Of a stretch of DNA of 54,683 bases, positions 18,236 through 26,270 are shown piece after piece. The stretch spans positions 1-54,683 of the forward strand of contig CANRGB010000004.1 of assembly GCA_947630005.1 (NCBI GenBank). The letters are read 5' to 3'. Each line of letters opens with the position of its first letter. Positions within the stretch are counted from its first letter, which is position 1. Below the pieces are notes generated by a model. The model worked only from the letters and a program-made list of their open reading frames with translations, ran no database searches and was not told the DNA's origin. This DNA comes from an uncultured Lachnospiraceae bacterium. GTDB taxonomy: Bacteria; Bacillota; Clostridia; Lachnospirales; Lachnospiraceae. The position numbers and the translations under genes were made by a program.

Positions 18236-18732
18236 TGACTGTTGATTTTGCAGACGAGAGTTCGCTTGAACTTGGCATTGATCCCGAAGAGACGGCCGGG
18301 CTGGTCGTCAGCCAGGTTCTTGATTATATGGAATGTCCGTATGAGGCGCAGGTCAGCGTTCTGGTTACGGACGAGGACAGGATTCACAGCCTGAATCTCG
18401 CGCACCGGGGGATTGACCGCGCGACGGACGTTCTGTCATTTCCGATGGCCGAATATGAGACCCCAGGAGATTTTTCGTTCCTTGAGGAGGATGGGGCAGA
18501 CTGTTTTGATCCGGACACCGGGGAGCTGCTGCTGGGGGATATCGTGATCTGTGCGGCCCGTGTGCTCTCCCAGGCCAGGGATTACGGGCACAGCGTGCGG
18601 CGGGAGTTTGCGTTCCTTGTGGCGCACAGCATGCTGCATCTGCTCGGATACGATCACATGGAAGAAAGAGAGGCTGCCGTGATGGAGCAGAAGCAGGAAG
18701 AGATTCTGCGGCAGCTGGATATCTTAAGATGA
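18235..18732 (+). CDS. ybeY: Endoribonuclease YbeY
   Basis: ATDVLSFPM, HSMLHLLGYDHMEE zinc motif; ATGA overlap with phoH. Confidence 0.93.
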   Translation: MTVDFADESSLELGIDPEETAGLVVSQVLDYMECPYEAQVSVLVTDEDRIHSLNLAHRGIDRATDVLSFPMAEYETPGDFSFLEEDGADCFDPDTGELLLGDIVICAARVLSQARDYGHSVRREFAFLVAHSMLHLLGYDHMEEREAAVMEQKQEEILRQLDILR

Positions 18733-18745
18733 GGAGGAATTATAA

Positions 18746-19876
18746 ATGAAAAACAAGGGATGGAAGAGACTGGGAGCCTTGATGTTCGCTGCCGTACTGA
18801 CAGCGGGGAGCGTGCTTTGCGGTCCGGAGCGTGCGTTTGCCGAAGAGACGGCGGATGCGGGTTTTACCGGAGAGATGGTCAGAAGCTTTCTTACCGGGAA
18901 GCTGGTGCCTGATACGATCGGACGGGCCAGGGCGATTTCAGTTATGTACAATAATATTCAGGATGCGCTTCCGCAGTCCGGGATCGCGAATGCCGAGATT
19001 GTCTATGAGGCCCCGGTTGAGGGAGGAATCACCCGTCTGATGGGAATCCTTGAGGATTATCAGGACGTGGACCGTATCGGTTCCGTGCGGAGCTGCCGCA
19101 ATTACTTTGTCTATTTCGCGCGGGAATTTGATACATACTACCTGCATTTCGGCCAGGCAGTTTACGCGCTTGACCTGCTGAATCGTCCGGAAACGTTGAA
19201 TCTGAGCGGACTGGAAGAGGCGGGCGAAGGAGAAGGCGAGATCATGTATTACCGCTCCGACGATTTCGAGGCGCCGCACAATGTGTTCACCAACTATGAA
19301 CTTGTGCAGGACGGAATCGAATTCCGAAAGTATCCCAGGACTTATTCCGATGAATATCTGGCGCAGAACGGACATTATCAGTTCGCGGACGACGGAGCGC
19401 CCGTCACGCTTGACGGGGGAGAGGACGCGGCCGTGGTCGTTCCCGGTTATGAGTTCAACAGCGCGTATTTCACGTACGACAGTTCTACAGGCAAATATTC
19501 CAGGTATCAGTACGGCGGACCCCAGATCGATATGCTGACGGGGAACGGACTGACGTACACGAATATCATTCTCCAGTACTGTTCCTGGGAGCCGTTTGAC
19601 GAGAACGGTTATCTGAATATCGATACGATCTCGGGAGGAGAAGGCAAATACATCACAAACGGCAAAGCGATCGACATCACCTGGCAGAAGGACGCGGTCA
19701 ACATGGATGACGCGTTCGCCAGCGAGAATTTCGGCGTGACGCATTACTATGATCTGAACGGCAGCGAGATCACGCTCAACCAGGGAAAAACCTGGGTGTG
19801 CATCGTGCTGGATACCCAGGGCGATCAGGTTGCCCTTTATCCTGATACCGATTCTTTTGCAGACAGCGGATATTGA
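18746..19876 (+). CDS. DUF3048 (YerB-like) secreted protein
   Basis: Signal peptide; AISVMYNNIQDALPQSGIANAEIVYEAPVEGGITRLMGI...RIGSVRSCRNYF. Confidence 0.82.
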   Translation: MKNKGWKRLGALMFAAVLTAGSVLCGPERAFAEETADAGFTGEMVRSFLTGKLVPDTIGRARAISVMYNNIQDALPQSGIANAEIVYEAPVEGGITRLMGILEDYQDVDRIGSVRSCRNYFVYFAREFDTYYLHFGQAVYALDLLNRPETLNLSGLEEAGEGEGEIMYYRSDDFEAPHNVFTNYELVQDGIEFRKYPRTYSDEYLAQNGHYQFADDGAPVTLDGGEDAAVVVPGYEFNSAYFTYDSSTGKYSRYQYGGPQIDMLTGNGLTYTNIILQYCSWEPFDENGYLNIDTISGGEGKYITNGKAIDITWQKDAVNMDDAFASENFGVTHYYDLNGSEITLNQGKTWVCIVLDTQGDQVALYPDTDSFADSGY

Positions 19877-19888
19877 TTAGAGGTTATT

Positions 19889-21553
19889 GTGAAGAGTAAG
19901 AAAAGGACAAGCAGTAAAAATTATCTGGTTCAGGGGTCGATACTGGCCGCCGCGTCGATCATCGCCAAGATCATCGGCATGCTCTACCGCTTCCCGCTGA
20001 CGAATATTCTGGGGGATACGGGGAACAGCTACTACTCGACCGCGAATGAAATCTACAATATTATTTTGATGATATCGTCGTTCAGCCTGCCGCTTGCGGT
20101 TTCAAAACTGGTCTCCGAGCGGCTGAACCGCAGGGAATACCGGAATGCGTACAGAGTTTTTCTGTGCGCGGTCCGTTTTGCTGTCGTGGCAGGCGGTATC
20201 GCGGCGCTTCTGACGTACCTGCTGGCCGGGTTCATCACAAAGTATGTGATGTCTTTTGGGCTTGCGGTCCATGCGCTGCGCGTGCTTGCGCCGGCGATTC
20301 TGATCTGCGCGATCGTGGGAGCGTTCCGCGGATATTTTCAGGGCTATTCCACGATGCTGCCCACAGCGGTTTCTCAGGTCCTGGAGCAGATCGTAAACGC
20401 GGTGGTGACGATTGTCTGCGCCGGCATCATGTACAATTACGGGCTGTCCCTGGCTGCGGACGAAGGAAACGAACTGCTTGCTCCGGCGTGGGGAGCGGCC
20501 GGCGGTACATTCGGCACGGTTGTAAGCCTCACGGTGGCAATGCTCTTTATGATGATGGTTTATGTCGGGAAAAAGGATACGATCGGGGCGCAGCTGCGCA
20601 GGGATCACACGGACCGGCTCGAAACAAGAAGCGAAATTTATCATGTGCTGGCGCTTACGATCCTGCCGATCATCCTGAGTACCGTACTTTATAATATTAC
20701 AAACGTGGCGGATCAGGGTATCTTCAACCGGGTGCTCCGCAGCCAGGGGTATACGGAGGGACAATACGGAACGATCTGGGGCATCTATACCGGGAAATTC
20801 CGTGTCCTGATGAATGTTCCGCTCTCTCTGGCATCCTGTCTGGCCCCTTCGATCGTCCCGAGTCTTACGGCGGCGGTACAAAGAAGAAGCAGGCGTGAAG
20901 CAGTGGAAAAGGTGCGGACAGCCATACGTTTTACGATGCTTCTGACGATCCCAAGCGCGGTGGGCATGGCCGCGCTCGGAGGCCCGATCATCCGGCTGCT
21001 GTTCCCGAGCACAAAGACGGGACTTCCTCTTGCGGCGGGAATCATGCAGGTGGGAGCGCTGATGACGATCTTTTACGGCCTTTCGACGCTCACCACAGGA
21101 ATCCTCCAGGGACTGGGAAAACTGAGACAGCCGCTGATCAACTGTGCGATTGCGCTGGTGTTTCATTTTATCCTGCTTTATTTCCTGCTCACGGCGGCAA
21201 ATCTGAATATTTACGCCGTCATATATTCCAATATCTTTTTTGCTGTCCTGGTGAGCATTCTGAACGGAATCGCGATCGGGCGGACGCTGCGTTACCGGCA
21301 GGAGATCCTGAGAACATTCCTTGTGCCGACAATCGCGTCTGTCATTATGGGGGCCGGCGCTTATCTCGTCTATACCGGAGTGAATAAGCTGTTCGGAAAC
21401 GCGTTTGCGACATGCGTCGGTATTCTGACCGGCGTTATCCTGTACTGCGTAGGACTTGTGTCTTTCCGCGGAATTACGATCGAGGAGATTGCGGCGATGC
21501 CGAAAGGGCATCTGATTATTAAACTGATAAGAAAGCTCGGGCTGATGAGGTAG
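19889..21553 (+). CDS. Polysaccharide biosynthesis / SpoVB-like MOP-superfamily flippase
   Basis: Many TM segments; GSILAAASIIAKIIGMLYRFPLTNILGDTGNSYYS; GTG start. Confidence 0.85.
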   Translation: MKSKKRTSSKNYLVQGSILAAASIIAKIIGMLYRFPLTNILGDTGNSYYSTANEIYNIILMISSFSLPLAVSKLVSERLNRREYRNAYRVFLCAVRFAVVAGGIAALLTYLLAGFITKYVMSFGLAVHALRVLAPAILICAIVGAFRGYFQGYSTMLPTAVSQVLEQIVNAVVTIVCAGIMYNYGLSLAADEGNELLAPAWGAAGGTFGTVVSLTVAMLFMMMVYVGKKDTIGAQLRRDHTDRLETRSEIYHVLALTILPIILSTVLYNITNVADQGIFNRVLRSQGYTEGQYGTIWGIYTGKFRVLMNVPLSLASCLAPSIVPSLTAAVQRRSRREAVEKVRTAIRFTMLLTIPSAVGMAALGGPIIRLLFPSTKTGLPLAAGIMQVGALMTIFYGLSTLTTGILQGLGKLRQPLINCAIALVFHFILLYFLLTAANLNIYAVIYSNIFFAVLVSILNGIAIGRTLRYRQEILRTFLVPTIASVIMGAGAYLVYTGVNKLFGNAFATCVGILTGVILYCVGLVSFRGITIEEIAAMPKGHLIIKLIRKLGLMR

Positions 21554-21702
21554 CTTCTCTTTAAATCGGACAAAGCAAACGACAGGACTGAAAACGGGAC
21601 AAAAAGCGAACAAAAACGCGGGAACAGAGGCAGAAATAAGGAACTGAAAACTAAGAAACAGAAAATATTAAACAGAAACAGAAAACGGAAATGTAAATAA
21701 AA

Positions 21703-22548
21703 ATGGAAACAAGAGAATATTTAAAAGACAAGCGCAGGATTGTCGTAAAGATCGGCAGTTCTTCCATCACGCATGAAGAGACAGGGGCGCTGAATCTCAC
21801 AAAACTTGAAGTTCTGGTGAGGGAACTTTGTGACCTGAAAAATATGGGAAAGGATGTGATACTGGTGTCCTCGGGCGCGATCGCGGTGGGAAGACAGGCG
21901 GTCGGATTTCATCACAGACCCCAAAAGCTTGCGGAAAAGCAGGCGTGCGCGGCGATCGGACAGGCGCAGCTTATGATGATCTATCAGAAACTGTTCAGCG
22001 AGTACGGACACAGGGCGGCCCAGATTCTGATGACCAAGAACACCATGATCAACAACCTGAACCGCAAAAACGCCCTGAATACATTTGAGGAGCTCCTTGC
22101 GATGGGGGCGATCCCGATTGTCAATGAAAATGATACGGTGGCCACCTATGAGATCGAGTTTGGAGACAACGATACGCTTTCCGCGATCGTCGCCGCTCTT
22201 CTGAACGCGGATCTGCTGATCCTTTTGTCGGATATCGACGGTCTCTATACGGACGATCCGCATACCTGTCCGGACGCCAGGTTTATCGATGACGTGGAAA
22301 CGATTGACGGGGATCTGATGCGGATGGGGAAAGGCAGCAGCAGCAGTGTGGGGACCGGGGGCATGGCGACCAAACTCTCGGCGGCCCGGATCGCTACGGC
22401 CGCGGGGGCCGATATGATCATCGCGAACGGGGAGGATTTTCATATCCTTCACCGGATCATCCAGGGAAACAAGCTGGGAACATTGTTTAAAGGACAGCAC
22501 GACAAAGATTTTTATCTGATCGATATTCTGGAGGAAGAGGGCATATGA
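21703..22548 (+). CDS. proB: Glutamate 5-kinase (short form, no PUA domain)
   Basis: RIVVKIGSSSIT, ILVSSGAIAVGR, NENDTVATYEIEFGDNDTLSA, GTGGMATKLSAARIA; 281 aa. Confidence 0.93.
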   Translation: METREYLKDKRRIVVKIGSSSITHEETGALNLTKLEVLVRELCDLKNMGKDVILVSSGAIAVGRQAVGFHHRPQKLAEKQACAAIGQAQLMMIYQKLFSEYGHRAAQILMTKNTMINNLNRKNALNTFEELLAMGAIPIVNENDTVATYEIEFGDNDTLSAIVAALLNADLLILLSDIDGLYTDDPHTCPDARFIDDVETIDGDLMRMGKGSSSSVGTGGMATKLSAARIATAAGADMIIANGEDFHILHRIIQGNKLGTLFKGQHDKDFYLIDILEEEGI

Positions 22549-22763
22549 ATGAAGCGAGGCTTCAGAGAATCAACGAACTGGCGAGGAAATCAAAAGCGGA
22601 AGGGCTGACGAAGGCGGAACGCGCGGAACAGGCGGTGCTCAGGCAGGAGTACATAGAGGCGATCCGGCGCAGTCTGCGCGGTCAGCTTGACCGGATTGAT
22701 GTGATAAATGCGGACGGGACAATAGAGAATCTGGGGGAAAAACATGAAAAAAGAGGACATTAG
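22545..22763 (+). CDS. DUF896 (YnzC-like) protein
   Basis: 72 aa; [47 protein letters not shown] overlap with proB. Confidence 0.85.
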   Translation: MNEARLQRINELARKSKAEGLTKAERAEQAVLRQEYIEAIRRSLRGQLDRIDVINADGTIENLGEKHEKRGH

Positions 22764-24540
22764 GAAGCTGGTGTTTGCCAGGAGAAAAGAGCAGCTCAGG
22801 CAGGAACTGGAAGCGAAAAGCCACAGAATCTGCGAGACGATCATTCAGATGGAAGATTTTCAGAAGGCTTCTTCTGTCTATGTCTACATGGATTATAACG
22901 CGGAGGTTATGACCAGGGAAATCATCGAGGAGGCATGGAAACAGGGAAAGAAAGTCGCGGCTCCAAAAGTCGAGGGCGACACCATGACCTATTATTACAT
23001 AACGTCCTATGAGGATGTGAAGCCGGGCTATTTCGGGATACCGGAGCCCGAGCCGGTAAATCCGGCGAATGACGAGAACGCTCTGGTGATCATTCCCGGC
23101 GTGGGATTCGACGGGAACCGTCACCGCTGCGGTTACGGAAAAGGATTCTACGACAAATTTCTGGCGGCCCATCCGTTCCATCCGACGGTTGCCGCGGCGT
23201 TTGAATTTCAGATCATGGACGAGGTGATGAGCGATGTGTTTGATATCTGTCCAAAGTATCTGGTAACGGAAGAACGCATTATCGCCGACCCGGACGTGCT
23301 GCTCGCGAGCATCGGAAAGAAAGCAAAGCATGTGGAGCCGGAAATCCGGAGTCTTTCCTCAGCGGACAAAGACAGGGCGCTTCTTGCGGTCGCGGACGCG
23401 CTGGAAAAACGCCGCGGGGAAATATTCAGCGCCAACCAGACCGATATACATCTGGCCCGTGAGAACCATATGAAGGAGGGGCTGATCGACCGGCTGATGC
23501 TGAACGACGCCAGGATCGAGGGAATGTCGGAAGGACTGCGGCAGATTGTTTCTCTGGACGATCCGATCGGTGAAGTGACCGGAATGAAGAAGCGCCCGAA
23601 CGGTCTTTTGATCGGGCAGAAGCGTGTTCCGCTCGGCGTGATCGGCATCATCTATGAGTCGAGGCCGAATGTGACGGCGGATGCCTTCGGACTCTGCTTC
23701 AAGACGGGGAACGTCGTGATACTGAAAGGAGGAAGCGACGCGATCCATTCCAACCGCGCGATCGTGGCCGTTATCCGGGACACGTTAAAAGACTGCGGCA
23801 TCTCCGCGGACGCGATTCAGCTGATCGACGCGGCGGACCGTGAGGTTACCTCCCGTTTTATGCGGCTGAAGCAGTATGTCGACGTGCTGATCCCGCGCGG
23901 GGGCGCCGGACTGATCCGCGCGGTAGTCGAGAACAGTACGATTCCGGTGATCGAGACAGGGACGGGGAACTGTCATATTTATGTGGATGACGGCGCGGAT
24001 CTCGATATGGCCGTCTCAATCATCAATAATGCGAAAACGCAGAGGATCGGCGTCTGCAATGCCTGCGAATCGCTTGTCGTTCACGAAAACATCGAGAAAG
24101 AACTTCTCGGGAAATTAAAGCAAAAACTGGATGAGCATAAAGTCGAGCTGCGCTGTGACGAAAAGGCTCTTGCCTGCGTCGAGGGAGGCGTGGCCGCCGC
24201 CGAACAGGACTGGGGCACGGAATATCTGGATTATATTCTCTCGGTAAAGACGGTTTCTTCCCTGGAAGAAGCGATTGCGCATATTAACCGCTATAATACC
24301 GGTCATTCTGAAGCGATCATCACAAAGGATTACGCGCATGCGATGAAATTCCTCGATGAGATCGACGCGGCGGCAGTCTATGTCAACGCTTCCACGAGAT
24401 TTACGGATGGCTTCGAATTTGGATTCGGCGCGGAAATCGGCATCAGCACGCAGAAGCTGCATGCGCGCGGCCCCATGGGACTGCTCGCTCTTACCACAAC
24501 GAAATTCATCATCTTCGGGAATGGCCAGGTGCGCCCGTAA
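22744..24540 (+). CDS. proA: Fusion: 5-formyltetrahydrofolate cyclo-ligase (about aa 1-184) :: glutamate-5-semialdehyde dehydrogenase ProA (about aa 185-598)
   Basis: N-terminal 5-FCL signature [26 protein letters not shown]-terminal ProA motifs [41 protein letters not shown]; single uninterrupted 598-aa ORF. Confidence 0.92.
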   Translation: MKKEDIRKLVFARRKEQLRQELEAKSHRICETIIQMEDFQKASSVYVYMDYNAEVMTREIIEEAWKQGKKVAAPKVEGDTMTYYYITSYEDVKPGYFGIPEPEPVNPANDENALVIIPGVGFDGNRHRCGYGKGFYDKFLAAHPFHPTVAAAFEFQIMDEVMSDVFDICPKYLVTEERIIADPDVLLASIGKKAKHVEPEIRSLSSADKDRALLAVADALEKRRGEIFSANQTDIHLARENHMKEGLIDRLMLNDARIEGMSEGLRQIVSLDDPIGEVTGMKKRPNGLLIGQKRVPLGVIGIIYESRPNVTADAFGLCFKTGNVVILKGGSDAIHSNRAIVAVIRDTLKDCGISADAIQLIDAADREVTSRFMRLKQYVDVLIPRGGAGLIRAVVENSTIPVIETGTGNCHIYVDDGADLDMAVSIINNAKTQRIGVCNACESLVVHENIEKELLGKLKQKLDEHKVELRCDEKALACVEGGVAAAEQDWGTEYLDYILSVKTVSSLEEAIAHINRYNTGHSEAIITKDYAHAMKFLDEIDAAAVYVNASTRFTDGFEFGFGAEIGISTQKLHARGPMGLLALTTTKFIIFGNGQVRP

Positions 24541-24614
24541 ATTCCGTCCTGCAGTCTGCCGGAAAAGAGGCGCTGTCATCGGCACGGCAGGGAAAGTCTG
24601 AAGATAACAGTTTT

Positions 24615-24670
24615 AACAGGCCGCTGTGAAGTATGGATCGGAAAAAGGACATGGTTCACAACGGTCTGTT
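24615..24670 (+). other. 16-bp near-perfect hairpin in the proA-miaB intergenic region
   Basis: AACAGGCCGCTGTGAA (24615-24630) / TTCACAACGGTCTGTT (24655-24670): one G-T and one mismatch, 24-nt loop, followed by ttgtat. Confidence 0.7.
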
Positions 24671-24795
24671 TTGTATTGCAGCGCGCAGGTCATACACGGC
24701 TGTGTTCACAAGCCGCAGAAAAGTGAACCGGATACCGGAATAAAACAGTTGCTTTCTTTTGTTTTGTCGTTTAAACTAGGAAAGGATAATGAACT

Positions 24796-26250
24796 ATGTA
24801 TAATAAGACAGAGATTGACGGAATCGATCTTCGCCAGGCTCCTCCTGCGGGCGAACCGGACAGGCAGTATTATTTTATGGCGAAATGCAGGGAATGGACG
24901 CGGGATTTCCGGGAGCAGAACGGACGCTCTCCAAGGGCCTGCGTGGTCAATATGGGCTGCCAGATGAACGCACGCGACTCGGAAAAACTGAGAGGAATCC
25001 TCGAAACCGGAGGATACGAGCTGAGCCAGAACGAGGAATCCGATCTTGTCATATACAACACATGTACGGTGCGGGAGAATGCCAATCTGAAGGTATACGG
25101 GAGACTTGGCTATCTGGGAAATCTCAAGAAAAAGAATCCGGGGATGAAGATTGCTCTGTGCGGCTGCATGATGCAGGAGCCGGAGGTTGTCGAGAAAATT
25201 AAAAAGAGTTTCCGCTATGTGGATCTTATTTTCGGAACCCATAATATTTTTAAATTTGCGGAGCTGCTGACAACGATGCTTGAATCTGACCGGATGGTGA
25301 TCGATATCTGGAAGGACACGGACCAGATCGTGGAGGATCTCCCAGCGGACCGGACCTATTCCTTCAAATCCGGAGTCAATATCATGTTCGGCTGCAATAA
25401 CTTCTGCAGCTACTGTATCGTCCCCTACGTCCGGGGAAGGGAGCGCAGCCGGAAGCCGGACGATATCATCTGCGAGATCGAACGCCTGGCGGCGGACGGC
25501 GTGAAAGAAGTCATGCTGCTTGGACAGAATGTCAATTCCTACGGGAAAAATCTGGAGGAACCGGTCACCTTCGCGGAGCTTCTGCGCCGTGTGGAGCAGA
25601 TCAGCGGTATTGAGCGCATCCGCTTTATGACTTCCCATCCCAAGGATCTGTCCGACGAACTGATCGAGGTCATGAAGCATTCCGATAAGATCTGCCGTCA
25701 TCTGCACCTTCCGCTTCAGTCGGGAAGCAGCCGCATCCTGAAAAAAATGAACCGGAAATATACGAAGGAACAGTATCTTGCTCTCGCGCAGAAGCTGAGG
25801 AGCGAGATTCCTGACCTGTCCCTGACGACCGATATCATTGTTGGATTTCCCGGAGAGACGGAAGAGGACTTTGAAGAGACGCTGGACGTCGTGCGTAAGG
25901 TCCGCTATGACAGCGCATTCACGTTTATTTACTCCAGACGGACCGGTACGCCCGCCGCCGTCATGGAAGATCAGATCCCGGAAGACGTCGTCAAAGAACG
26001 CTTTTCGCGCCTTCTGACGCTTGTGCAGGATATCTCAAAAGAGATGTCCGCCCGTATCCAGGGACAGACGCTTCCTGTGCTGGTAGAATCTGTCAACGGA
26101 CAGGATAAGACTCTGGTGACAGGACGGCTCGGCAATAACCTGATCGTTCATTTTCCGGGGACAGAGGATCTGATCGGCAGAACGGTAAATGTATATCTAA
26201 AAGAGTGCAGGGGCTTCTATTACATAGGAGAACCGGCGGCGGACAGATAG
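24796..26250 (+). CDS. miaB: tRNA-2-methylthio-N6-dimethylallyladenosine synthase
   Basis: NMGCQMNARDSEK, GCNNFCSYCIVPYVRGRERSR radical SAM CxxxCxxC, C-terminal TRAM. Confidence 0.93.
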   Translation: MYNKTEIDGIDLRQAPPAGEPDRQYYFMAKCREWTRDFREQNGRSPRACVVNMGCQMNARDSEKLRGILETGGYELSQNEESDLVIYNTCTVRENANLKVYGRLGYLGNLKKKNPGMKIALCGCMMQEPEVVEKIKKSFRYVDLIFGTHNIFKFAELLTTMLESDRMVIDIWKDTDQIVEDLPADRTYSFKSGVNIMFGCNNFCSYCIVPYVRGRERSRKPDDIICEIERLAADGVKEVMLLGQNVNSYGKNLEEPVTFAELLRRVEQISGIERIRFMTSHPKDLSDELIEVMKHSDKICRHLHLPLQSGSSRILKKMNRKYTKEQYLALAQKLRSEIPDLSLTTDIIVGFPGETEEDFEETLDVVRKVRYDSAFTFIYSRRTGTPAAVMEDQIPEDVVKERFSRLLTLVQDISKEMSARIQGQTLPVLVESVNGQDKTLVTGRLGNNLIVHFPGTEDLIGRTVNVYLKECRGFYYIGEPAADR

Positions 26251-26270
26251 ATGAAAGAAGCGAGGGGAAC

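Noticed and set aside
20102-21613. 503-aa minus-strand ORF
   Set aside because: Antisense to the flippase gene; Arg/His/Gln-rich shadow composition without motifs.
24615-24670. Inverted repeat considered as MITE/IS terminus
   Set aside because: No target-site duplication, no transposase and no second copy in the window; better explained as an RNA hairpin.
24626-24967. 113-aa ORF between proA and miaB
   Set aside because: Overlaps the start of miaB in another frame, has no SD or domain, and covers the hairpin region.
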